A stretch of 18,674 nucleotides of DNA from Coemansia sp. RSA 922 (lineage: Eukaryota > Kickxellomycota > Kickxellomycetes > Kickxellales > Kickxellaceae): contig JANBQS010000411.1 of assembly GCA_027577415.1 (NCBI GenBank), positions 1 to 18,674 on the forward strand, read 5' to 3'. Position numbers and translations under genes: made by a program. The notes below the pieces were generated by a model. It did no database searches and had not been told where the DNA came from. It was given only the letters and a program-made list of their open reading frames with translations. Positions 7,761 to 15,328 of this stretch are shown here, one piece after another. The first letter of the stretch is position 1. Every line of letters begins with the position of its first letter.

Positions 7761-10052
7761 CTAGTCGTTGCTGGGGTGCTGGCTCCGCTGCTTGACGGTG
7801 GTGGTATTAGTTTGCCTGCGCTTTCTCCGCTCGGCCTTTGACTCGTACTCATGCCAATCGCCAGATACTGGGAACGACGTCGGCGGCGAGGGAGCCGGAG
7901 CCTCAGTGAAAAAGCTGTGGCCCAGGCACTGGGCAGCCGAGGGCCGCGCTGCAGGATCCAGCGACAACATCCAACTGATCAAGTCGACGGTGCATGCTGA
8001 CATTTTGGCGCTGAGCATCAGACGCATGCGGTTCTCGTAGCGGGTATTGGGCGTCATGTAGCAGGCCCAGGGTAGCTTCTTGAGCGAGTCCCAAATGGCG
8101 GGCGTGGGCGTGCCCAGCAGCTTGAAGATCTGCTCAAGCTGGTCAATGTCGTTCTGGCCCTGAAAGGCGGGCTTTTTTGTGAACAGCTCTAAAAGCACGC
8201 AGCCAAGCGACCATATATCAACCTCGGGCCCGTAGAGCGTCGTTCCAAGCAGCAGCTCTGGCGGACGATACCATAGAGTAATGACACGGTTAGTCAGCTC
8301 CTGCATACGCGTATGGTGGAATGAGCGCGCCAGTCCAAAGTCAACATACTTGACTTGGCCTTGTTGGTTGACCAGCAAGTTGGAGCCCTTTATGTCGCGA
8401 TGCAAGATCCCGCGGGTGTGCATAAAGTCAAGCCCTTCGAGAAGCTGCTGCATCAGGGACTTTTTGTGGGCCGGTTCGGGATCCCACTGCGGATGGCTAA
8501 TCAGACCCGACAGGTCGTAATCCATGTACTCCATGACCACACAAATGGCATTCCCCGACTCTGGCACAACGTCGAATATTTGAGTTATGTTGGGATGGCG
8601 CAGTTGCTTCAGCAGGCGAATCTCACGCATAGCCGTGATAGGAAAGCCCTCGCGATCCATGTCGATGCGCATCTGCTTAAGGGCGACAATCTGGCCCGTC
8701 TCCTTGTTGCGTGCCTTGTGGACCTTGCCATAGGTGCCTTCGCCGACCATGATGATTCTCGAATACATCTGGATACCGTCGGCAGGACTGGGCTGTTTGG
8801 GTGTGGCTGGCGTCGCAGGAGTGCTGATTCCGCCACAGACACTGGCGACAGCGCTCGATGCATTACGGTCTAAATGACAACGCGGCGGCTTTGGTGATAC
8901 GCTGCTAACGTTACTCTTTCGCGCCGATGTTGACAACAGCGATTCCCGGTTTGGCCGAGGTGGCACGCTTTTCTTGTCCCTAGTGTTCATCGCCGACAAA
9001 GACTGGGATAGATGCAGCGAGGGGTCAGGTCCCTGTGGCATGGGAGCGAGCGAAGGACCAGTCGGTAGTGGGGGTAATGGCGGCGGTGGCAATGTAGAAA
9101 GTGGCGGCGGCGGTGGTGGCGGCGGTGGAGATGACATCGTATGTGGCGTATCTCCAGGTCGCCGGGAAGAAGACTGCTCTAGCAAATGTAGCGGCGGTGG
9201 CGGTGGCAAGGCTGGCAGTGGGGGAGGGGAGTAGGAACTTCTTCCATTCGGCGATCGTGGTACATCTACACGCCGGACGTCGCCTCGCCTGGCTCGCAAG
9301 CCGTCGTCGTCGCGACTGCCATCATATCCATAGCGGCCACTTCTGTTAGAGGCAAGCTGGCGCGAGGGCGACCAATGTCTAGGATGCTGCGGTTCAGGAA
9401 CAGCAGTTGTGCGTCTGTGCTCAGAGTAGCCATCGTGCATATGCCTAGAGCGGTCATCATTGGGACTATCGTAGGGACGCTTATGAAGATACTGCCTGCC
9501 TGAGATGGATCGCGACCGTGACCGTTTCGGGTGCGGTTCAAAGTGGTCGTCGTGGCGCTGATGATCGCGCTGGCGGGCAAGGCGCGACGCGTAGCGATCT
9601 TTGTCGTACCAGTGGTCCGTTTGACGGTGGGCAGCGTCGTTTCTACTGTCAAAGCGATCAGCATCAGCTGGAGGCCGACGGGAGACTGGCGAGTATCCAC
9701 GATTTACAGGACTGTATCTCCGCGCATAACCGTTATCTCGTCGAGAGCTGTTGGAGTAGCGCTGTCTGGAGCGCTGGTTGTCATAGGCTCTGTGCTGACG
9801 ATCGGAGTGACTATCATATGTCTGGTCTCTCTGCGGGCGGTGGTGCCTCCAACTGCTCTCATCGTGGCGAGAGCGGCGGTTGTAGTCAACATCTGACTGA
9901 TCACAAGAGCGGTCTCCATAGCCTCTGTTGTTGCTGTCTTGACCAGCAATGGGCTGTCGAGAGGCAGAGCGCTCAGCGGTGGCGGTGCTAGCACTATGGT
10001 GGACGCTTGGCGAGTCACGGACGTGCTGCTCGGGGCCCTTGTCGGGCGACAT
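7761..10052 (-). CDS. CTK1: cyclin-dependent kinase, CTK1/CDK12 class (RNA polymerase II CTD kinase)
   Basis: A 763-residue single-exon protein; the first ATG in frame is at 10052 (MSPDKGPE). Residues ~40-260 are rich in Arg, Ser, Asp, His and Tyr (RDNGYARRYSPVNRGYSPVS, RSRSRSISG), an RS-like low-complexity region. Residues 274-345 are proline-rich with nine Pro in a row (309-317). The kinase domain spans about 430-720: GEGTYG at 437, Lys459 (VALKQM), PITAMRE helix with Glu477, HRD Asp553, DFG Asp571, T-loop Thr587 (ELTNRVITLWYRPPE). PITAMRE is close to PITAIRE of CDK12/13 and PITSIRE of yeast Ctk1; the RS-like and proline-rich N-terminus also fits CDK12. With a cyclin K/Ctk2 partner such kinases phosphorylate Ser2 of the polymerase II CTD during elongation. 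CDK9/Bur1 (PITALRE) is the next-best reading but lacks the RS region. All catalytic residues are intact. Confidence 0.93.
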   Translation of the reverse strand: MSPDKGPEQHVRDSPSVHHSASTATAERSASRQPIAGQDSNNRGYGDRSCDQSDVDYNRRSRHDESSWRHHRPQRDQTYDSHSDRQHRAYDNQRSRQRYSNSSRRDNGYARRYSPVNRGYSPVSRRPPADADRFDSRNDAAHRQTDHWYDKDRYASRLARQRDHQRHDDHFEPHPKRSRSRSISGRQYLHKRPYDSPNDDRSRHMHDGYSEHRRTTAVPEPQHPRHWSPSRQLASNRSGRYGYDGSRDDDGLRARRGDVRRVDVPRSPNGRSSYSPPPLPALPPPPPLHLLEQSSSRRPGDTPHTMSSPPPPPPPPPLSTLPPPPLPPLPTGPSLAPMPQGPDPSLHLSQSLSAMNTRDKKSVPPRPNRESLLSTSARKSNVSSVSPKPPRCHLDRNASSAVASVCGGISTPATPATPKQPSPADGIQMYSRIIMVGEGTYGKVHKARNKETGQIVALKQMRIDMDREGFPITAMREIRLLKQLRHPNITQIFDVVPESGNAICVVMEYMDYDLSGLISHPQWDPEPAHKKSLMQQLLEGLDFMHTRGILHRDIKGSNLLVNQQGQVKYVDFGLARSFHHTRMQELTNRVITLWYRPPELLLGTTLYGPEVDIWSLGCVLLELFTKKPAFQGQNDIDQLEQIFKLLGTPTPAIWDSLKKLPWACYMTPNTRYENRMRLMLSAKMSACTVDLISWMLSLDPAARPSAAQCLGHSFFTEAPAPSPPTSFPVSGDWHEYESKAERRKRRQTNTTTVKQRSQHPSND
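9061..9232. repeat. GGC/GGT-rich low-complexity tract encoding polyproline in the CTK1-like gene
   Basis: Imperfect runs of GGC/GGT triplets on the plus strand (densest at 9102-9128 and 9191-9208) read as CCN proline codons on the coding strand. They encode the proline-rich linker between the RS-like region and the kinase domain. Such tracts bind SH3/WW/profilin-type domains and vary in length. Confidence 0.75.
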
Positions 10053-10192
10053 GGCTATCTCGCCGGAATGGCGGGTACTATTATCGGGGCAAGCGCGCAA
10101 TTGGAGATAGGTTCAGAGTCGTAGTAGCTGCAAAGCTAAAACTAAAAGAATAATAATAATATAGTGCAGCAGTCTCTGCCAATTGAAGATTT

Positions 10193-10208
10193 AAAAAAAA
10201 AAAAAAAA
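10193..10208. promoter_or_regulatory. 16-bp poly(dA:dT) tract in the CTK1 promoter
   Basis: A run of sixteen A lies in the 212-bp gap between the isomerase stop (10265) and the CTK1-like ATG (10052), about 140-156 bp upstream of that ATG. Poly(dA:dT) tracts disfavour nucleosomes and mark open fungal promoters; that role is inferred. Nearby (10149-10161) is an ATA triplet run. Confidence 0.5.
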
Positions 10209-10264
10209 CGACGAAGGAAAAGGGAAGCAAAGCAAAGCTCTCTCGTTCCCCTCAATCGGTTAAT

Positions 10265-10909
10265 CTACTGGATGAGGTTGGCAGGGCAGTCAGGCTGCTG
10301 CGACCAGTGCGCACGGTGAAAGGCATCCAAGGCCGCAGCGCGCTCCTCGATCTCTCTGATACGTGGCAGGACAGCAAAGTCGACATCGTAGCGGTGGGCG
10401 TTGTACAGTTGCGGGATCAGGCAGCAGTCAGCCAAAGTGACCTCGTCACCAACGCAGAAGCGACCAGCAGTGTGCTCGAGCATCTTCTCAACCACGGCCA
10501 GGCCCTGAGAGATGACCCTGCGCGCATGCCCGGCCCTCTCGGACTCGGGCAGCTCCAGGAGCACGCGGAGGTTCTGTAGTGGCTGAGTATCACAGCAAAT
10601 GGCGCCCACGATGGCGCGCACACGGGCCCGTTGTAGCGGGTCGGAGGGCAGTAGCGGGCGACTCTTGCGAGTCTCCTCAAGGTACTCGAGGATAGCTACC
10701 GACTGCGTCAGGCGGTGACCATCGATTTCCAGACTTGGTACCAGGCCGCTGGGGTTGAGTGCAGAGTAGTCTGCTGAGCGCTGCTCGCCCTGGGCGAGGT
10801 TGACTGGCCGCGACTCGTACTCGATGCCCTTGAGGTTCAGGGCGATGCGCACGCGTGCCGACGCCGACGAGCGAAAGTACGTGTAAAGGATTGGTTTGCT
10901 TTCGTTCAT
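10265..10909 (-). CDS. GSTZ1: maleylacetoacetate isomerase / zeta-class glutathione S-transferase
   Basis: A 214-residue protein, the usual family length, ATG at 10909, no intron. The N-terminal thioredoxin fold (1-85) contains YFRSSASARVRIALNLKGIE, the zeta-class signature around the active-site Ser14-Ser15. The glutathione-binding part has NPSGLVPSLEIDG and the TQSVAILEYLEE motif. The C-terminal helical domain has DEVTLADCCLIPQLYNAHR, the folding and N-capping motif of MAAIs. The enzyme isomerises maleylacetoacetate to fumarylacetoacetate with glutathione in tyrosine/phenylalanine breakdown, in the cytosol. The third residue of the SSC motif is Ala16 instead of Cys, as in many bacterial MAAIs. 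It has 116 bp of upstream space before the MYSM1-like stop codon, so its promoter is very short. No other tyrosine-catabolism gene is adjacent. Confidence 0.95.
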   Translation of the reverse strand: MNESKPILYTYFRSSASARVRIALNLKGIEYESRPVNLAQGEQRSADYSALNPSGLVPSLEIDGHRLTQSVAILEYLEETRKSRPLLPSDPLQRARVRAIVGAICCDTQPLQNLRVLLELPESERAGHARRVISQGLAVVEKMLEHTAGRFCVGDEVTLADCCLIPQLYNAHRYDVDFAVLPRIREIEERAAALDAFHRAHWSQQPDCPANLIQ

Positions 10910-11025
10910 GGTAGAATAATAGTTAAGTTAAAGAAAGGTAGGTGAAGTATGTCTCTCAAGTGAGAAGCGAATGTCAATGCGAATATGGCGTGGGAGAAAG
11001 TAGTCGGCGGCCATCCCTTTCATCT

Positions 11026-13326
11026 TCAGCTTGACGACCACTGCATAAAGTATGCAGCATACACACGCTCCAGGGCCTGGACGTCGGCGAGCTTGCCGTC
11101 GGGCCCTGCCTTGAAGACGCCAGCACTGAATCGGCTGCTGAGCGCCATCAGCAGCGAGTCCTGCACGGCACGCTTGCCGGCCAGAAGGTCGGCGGCAGGG
11201 ATCTGCTTGTCGATGCTTTCAAACTCAGCGCCCCGCTCGCCGCTTGGCAGAGGCAGAGGCAGAGGCAGTGGCATCGGCTCGCTGGCGGCTGTACAGTCAG
11301 ACGCATCACAGGACGGAACTCCTGGCGAGACTGCGAGCGACTGCGCAGGCGTCGATTCACCCGAACTCTCAGTCGGCGCTAGGAGCCAGGGCATGCGGCG
11401 GGCAAGCGAGACGGCCATCTTGAGCGAGCGCAGCTCTGTCGAGGAGGGGCGCCACGCCTCTTCGAGCGCCGCACAGTGCTGGTGGCCGCAGGTGGTGTCG
11501 AGAAGGTGCAGAAGCATCTCCTGCTCCTCAACTGGCAGCATGGTGTCGGACATTGGCTCAACCACAAGGCGCTTCGGATGTCCGCGGTCTACCACAGACT
11601 TGCCTACGTAGAACCAGTTGAAGACCGATACGGGTCCAGGTAGCTCTGGATCGTAGGGCCCAACAATCGCCCCCACGAATGGTTCCTCGGAGCCGTCGTT
11701 GTCACGGAATAGCGTCTGGTAGGCAGTCTGATTTTCAATGTCAATAATGGACGGGTCGGGTCTAAAGGTCGGATGTGAGTGGTACCATCCTACAACTCGT
11801 AGGCCTGCATCCATGATCTGGTGCCTGACTACCAACTCGCTGCCAGGATCCATTTCGACGTTGGTATGAGCATCCTCGGACTCTAGCGCAGCACAGGGAA
11901 AGGCCCGGGTCACCGTCAGTACTTTGCTGGCTGCATCCCAGCGACCTCCCAAAAGGCCGATTACCTCAGAGAGCATCAAGTGAGCATGAAAGTCCATTTG
12001 CAGCTGTGCGTTGGTGTGTACTACAAGTCGGAATGGCTGACTCCCCGAAGCGCCCGACAGCGGTTGGCCTTGGAACGGCGTACAACGAACCATCTGGTGC
12101 GGGTCGTCGTAACGCAGTGCCACCGGCCGTGCATGGCTCCGCTGAGGGCGGCTCATAGCGTACTCTGTGCGTACTGGCGATTTGGCCTGTACACATGCTG
12201 GCACTGCTGGCGGAGTACTAGGCCCTTTATCTTCGCTGTGGCCAGTATCCGCTGCTGCCTCAGAGTGGAGTGCCGCCTGTGTGGTTAGCGAAGCGTCCCT
12301 AAGCGAGCTGTCCTTGGCCCCAGCATCGATGTTGTGCGGGACCTGATCTTGGACCTCTGGTCTTGCCAAGTTGTCAGCATCTCCATTGATTGCGGTATCT
12401 GTCAAAGGCAGCGGAGGTTGTGCCCCTGCTCCTGCGACCTTGGGTGGTTTGGGTACCAGTGGATCCAGCTCCATGACGTGCTGGAGATAAGGACGCGCTG
12501 CTGCGCTGTTCGGGTCCAGCGGACGCCCCGAAAGCGTGTACCCGTCACCCGACTCTTTGACCTTCGCAGGCAAGGCAACTCCATCGCGGAAGAGCTTGAT
12601 AAAGTACTTTTGCGCGTGGGAGCGGATGGACTTTGCGTCGCGAGTGACAACGTGGCCCGAGATCTCGCTCCATGACCTGCCAAACAGCTCCAGGCCCTCG
12701 TTAAACATCCGCTCCTCTTCGTCAGTGTATGCCCCGGAGCGGAACTGCCCTGGAGTCACTGGCTCTGGAGCCGCCCGTGTCTTTTTGACCGCCGTCTTGA
12801 TCTTTTTCTTCTTTTGTCCTCCATGCGGCCGCCTCTCTTCTCCCTCGGACCGGTCGCTGTCGCTGGCCGCCAAAACCCGCTCGCTGCGAGCACTTCTGCC
12901 GCCGCCCTGCTTGCGCACTTTGGCGCTCTTCGCTGCGCGCCGGCCCTTGGCGTTAGGGTCCCACTCTTCGTCTGGCTCGCTGCCGCTTGCGTACTCATCG
13001 AGCGCCTCGCCACACACGCCTGCTCCGTTTCCATAGTCCGCGTAGTACCCCATGTTAGCGCCTCCACCAGAGTCCTCGGCCAACAGCTTGGCAATAAGCG
13101 CGCTGCTGAGATCCGCCTCCTCTTGCGCGCTTATCGGTATAGCCTCGCCTTCATCGTCACTGCAACCCTCTTCCAGCTCATCATTCGGCTTCTGGCGCTT
13201 TCGCTTCTCGCCTTGACCCCTGCGAGTAGCGGCTACAGAGCCATCGCTGTCCCCGGCGGTGTCATTGTCGGCGTAAGGCGTCACAGTTGCCACTGAATTG
13301 CGGCCGTCTCTGACTTTCTTAGGCAT
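11026..13326 (-). CDS. MYSM1: SANT/Myb plus JAMM (MPN+) deubiquitinase, MYSM1-like
   Basis: A 766-residue single-exon protein, ATG at 13326. Residues 1-190 are charged and disordered, with basic clusters (KRKRQK, QKKKKIK) as nuclear signals. A SANT/Myb domain spans ~195-245 (YTDEEERMFNEGLELFGRSW, then SHAQKYF at 236-242). The MPN domain lies at ~431-575 and has a complete JAMM zinc site: Glu454, HSHP with His516 and His518, then x7-Ser526-x2-Asp529, so it should be an active metalloprotease. SANT before MPN+ is the order in MYSM1, the histone H2A-K119 deubiquitinase. The SWIRM domain that lies between them in animals is not recognisable here; that space (~290-430) is low-complexity. A conserved-looking block DGYTLSGRPLDPNSAAARPY follows SANT. 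The substrate as ubiquitinated H2A is inference. CSN5/Rpn11 are excluded by length and the SANT domain. Confidence 0.88.
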   Translation of the reverse strand: MPKKVRDGRNSVATVTPYADNDTAGDSDGSVAATRRGQGEKRKRQKPNDELEEGCSDDEGEAIPISAQEEADLSSALIAKLLAEDSGGGANMGYYADYGNGAGVCGEALDEYASGSEPDEEWDPNAKGRRAAKSAKVRKQGGGRSARSERVLAASDSDRSEGEERRPHGGQKKKKIKTAVKKTRAAPEPVTPGQFRSGAYTDEEERMFNEGLELFGRSWSEISGHVVTRDAKSIRSHAQKYFIKLFRDGVALPAKVKESGDGYTLSGRPLDPNSAAARPYLQHVMELDPLVPKPPKVAGAGAQPPLPLTDTAINGDADNLARPEVQDQVPHNIDAGAKDSSLRDASLTTQAALHSEAAADTGHSEDKGPSTPPAVPACVQAKSPVRTEYAMSRPQRSHARPVALRYDDPHQMVRCTPFQGQPLSGASGSQPFRLVVHTNAQLQMDFHAHLMLSEVIGLLGGRWDAASKVLTVTRAFPCAALESEDAHTNVEMDPGSELVVRHQIMDAGLRVVGWYHSHPTFRPDPSIIDIENQTAYQTLFRDNDGSEEPFVGAIVGPYDPELPGPVSVFNWFYVGKSVVDRGHPKRLVVEPMSDTMLPVEEQEMLLHLLDTTCGHQHCAALEEAWRPSSTELRSLKMAVSLARRMPWLLAPTESSGESTPAQSLAVSPGVPSCDASDCTAASEPMPLPLPLPLPSGERGAEFESIDKQIPAADLLAGKRAVQDSLLMALSSRFSAGVFKAGPDGKLADVQALERVYAAYFMQWSSS
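11246..11269. repeat. hexanucleotide tandem repeat (GGCAGA)4, last unit GGCAGT
   Basis: Four tandem 6-bp units inside the MYSM1-like gene read as alternating Leu-Pro codons on the coding strand (MPLPLPLPLPSG) in the C-terminal linker. It is a potentially length-variable site in a region without recognised structure. Confidence 0.7.
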
Positions 13327-13639
13327 ACTGTGCTGCTTCGATCTGACGACGCTGGTGAAAAGATCCTGCTACTATATCAAACGATGATGATGAGCGGGCA
13401 CCGATATCAATTCTGCAAATATGAGTACGATATGGACGATTAGGTTCCCAATAAAAAGTATGATGATACAAGGGAAGCTCCAACGCGATGGTCTCGCGCG
13501 AGTCCGTTCAACGAGAAATTGCTAACGCGTGGTGACTTTGAATTTTTTTTTTTTTGGCCACTTCGTGTCAGCCACAGGTACTGTTTGAGAGATCTGGATC
13601 TCTTAGATCAATGCATAGACTACTACAGAGATTACAAAT
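13327..13639. other. 313-bp intergenic region: promoter of the MYSM1-like gene and 3' flank of CCDC47
   Basis: No coding exon is seen. It holds a 13-bp T run (13543-13555), an ACGCGT hexamer at 13525-13530, and a tight inverted repeat AGAGATC-TG-GATCTCT at 13588-13603, 37 nt past the CCDC47 stop, which would form a stem-loop in that gene's 3' UTR. The A/T-poor strip next to 13326 gives no clear TATA box. Confidence 0.55.
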
Positions 13640-14880
13640 CTATCTGACGCGGCGGACGCGCTTGCTCTGCTCCTTTTTGAGCTGCTTCTTCTTATCCTTT
13701 TCCTCCCACTTGCGGCGTTGCTCAGGCGACATCTTGTCCACTCCCTCGAGCTCAATGCGGCGCTTCTCGGCCAACGTCTTGGCCAGCGCATCTTGCTTCT
13801 CCTGCTCAGCCATGCGCGTAAACTCCTTGTATGCCTCCTCGCGCGCCTTGGCTAGCTTTCGCATCGACTCTGGCCGCAGAGTGATTGCCTCGGAGATATA
13901 GTCCACCAGGTAAAAGACAAACTCCAGCACCTCCTTGAACCTCGCAAGCCCCTCCGTGGTTGCTGCTGGTAGCCGGATCACCGCCATTAGCTTCCTCTCA
14001 CATTTGAAGTCGTGGCTTTCGGGCTTCTCCGACGGGCTGTCAGTCACATGCAGCTCTTCTAGAAGAGTGTTTTCGTCGGCTAGGATGTCGCCCAGCCCCG
14101 AGTCCAACAGCTGGGCCGTAGCATCGGCGTTTTCGCTGAATATCGCAACCTTGGGCGATACCTTGTCATTGTTGACAATTTTGGTGAATGTCGCAATGTC
14201 ATACCTGTCGCGCCCAATAGCTTTGGACCGCTTGCGTGGGACTGCAGCAAACACAAAGCCGCCTGACTCGCCGTCATTCAGGGTCACTTCGATCTCTACC
14301 TTCTCTTGCGTGTTGGCAGCCAGATCATTGAGCAAGGCGACAGCATCCTGACGCGCCCGGAGCACCATATGTCCCTGAACAAACTTGCAGTAGCGGCGGC
14401 CACTAGCATAGAACAGAATATCTGCCGCGCTATCACACTCGAAAACCTGCCTCCCATCGCCAACAAGGCTAAAATTTGCACGCAGCACATCGCTTATTGG
14501 CCTCTCCCATGCCATTGCCAGCTCCTTGTTCTTCCGCGAGCCATAAAAGTAGCTGGCCACCAGCCCTACCGCCACTGACAGCAAGAATGCCTCGATCTTG
14601 TAGTTGGCAAACAAGAGCTGTGGCGACACCACTACAGGTAGATGACAAAGGAAACATTAAGAGCTGGCTCAACATGACATTATCGAGTATATCGATTATA
14701 GGCACCACCTCAGTGGCTACTGCTGCTGTACTTACCCTGGCTAGCCGAGCTGATATGAGGCTCTGCTCTGGGAGGAGAAATGTCACCGGTCACGTCCTCA
14801 AGCTCGTCGGCTAGAGCCTTTGTCGCAAGAAGCGCGACGCATGACAGCGCCAGAAGCGAGATACTCGAGAAGCGCAACAT
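13640..14880 (-). CDS. CCDC47: CCDC47 homologue (DUF1682; ER multipass translocon PAT-complex subunit)
   Basis: Two exons are inferred: 14880-14736 and 14631-13640, giving 378 residues. The intron (14735-14632, 104 bp, phase 1) starts GTAAGT and ends CTGTAG; the split codon G|TG makes Val49. The start is the ATG at 14880 (MLRFSSIS), giving a signal peptide to about residue 24 (ALA|DE) and an acidic luminal segment. A single transmembrane helix lies at ~61-79 (IEAFLLSVAVGLVASYFYG), followed by the cytosolic domain with AMAWERPISDVLRANFSLVG and a C-terminal coiled coil (KLAKAREEAYKEFTRMAEQE) that ends in a very basic tail (KKKQLKKEQSKRVRRVR). Order and topology match CCDC47, which with Asterix forms the PAT chaperone that helps insert multipass membrane proteins at the ribosome-translocon. 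The basic tail contacts the ribosome in animals. Fungal members are often shorter than the 483-residue human protein. Confidence 0.9.
14632..14735 (-). other. spliceosomal intron of the CCDC47 homologue
   Basis: On the minus strand it begins GTAAGTACAGC and ends CATCTACCTGTAG, 104 bp, similar in size to the two introns of the GTPase gene. Only this acceptor keeps the frame; the next AG (CCACAG, 11 nt on) does not. CTTAAT is a possible branch site. Confidence 0.87.
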
Positions 14881-15328
14881 ATTCCTTTGTATAAATGAGA
14901 GCAATCGAAATATATAATTAAATTTACACGAAAGGAGATAAGCGCGTACCCACAGGCCTGTGTCACTCTTGAAGTGGTGTTGGCGTCAGAGCCGGCTCGA
15001 AGGGATTGATGGATTGGTGGATCGCCGAGAGTCGCACGAAGCAGCTCAACCACGTGCAAGCACACAAGCGATGACAACATGTCTTCCTGCTTTTGCTCTC
15101 ACCTCATTTGCTTCCCAGCTCTTTTCCCTGGCTAATCTGCTTCATACACTCTATTTCGTCAAGGTACGCCCAACAGCGACTGGTTGACCAAGCCGGAGCG
15201 TATTCCACACTAGACGCCAGTCCAACATCCTGCAACACAAATTCACAATTACACTTTTTTGTTCTGAATCTTGACTACGCGTAGTAGGTTCTCTGTTGGA
15301 CGTCACTGCTTGACTTGGCTTGAAGGAA
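14881..15328. promoter_or_regulatory. 448-bp divergent promoter region between CCDC47 and PIK1
   Basis: It holds both promoters. Next to the CCDC47 ATG the DNA is A/T-rich (TATATAATTAAATTT, 14912-14926), a likely core promoter on the minus strand. On the PIK1 side there are two short upstream ORFs (15071-15187 and 15079-15135) if transcription starts before 15071, a TAA/TGA-closed frame just before the main ATG (TGA at 15311), and a 12-bp palindrome ACTACGCGTAGT at 15274-15285. A first-exon alternative starting at 15071 with donor GTACGC at 15164 is possible but has a poor acceptor. Confidence 0.5.
15274..15285. promoter_or_regulatory. 12-bp palindrome containing an ACGCGT (MCB-like) core
   Basis: ACTACGCGTAGT is a perfect palindrome 44-55 bp before the PIK1 ATG. 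ACGCGT is the core bound by Mbp1/Swi6-type (APSES) cell-cycle factors in fungi. Position and symmetry are seen; binding is inferred, and the bare hexamer occurs at other, coding, places in the window by chance. Confidence 0.35.

Noticed and set aside
8355..8873. 172-codon plus-strand ORF antisense to the kinase domain
   Set aside because: The opposite strand encodes a fully conserved kinase core; this frame has only the reversed codon pattern.
9518..9991. 157-codon plus-strand ORF opposite the CTK1-like N-terminus
   Set aside because: A shadow of the low-complexity RS region; no recognisable domain and no flanking signals.
10053..10100. N-terminal extension of the CTK1-like protein
   Set aside because: The extra 16 codons begin at TTG; the first ATG is at 10052.
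14881..14904. N-terminal extension of CCDC47
   Set aside because: It begins at TTG, and the ATG at 14880 gives a clean signal peptide.
7754..15282. ACGCGT (MCB-type) hexamers before MBIP-like (7754), MYSM1-like (13525) and PIK1 (15277) as a shared cell-cycle element
   Set aside because: The hexamer also occurs inside coding regions (for example in the CTK1-like and isomerase genes), about as often as chance predicts; only the palindromic PIK1 copy is kept, at low confidence.
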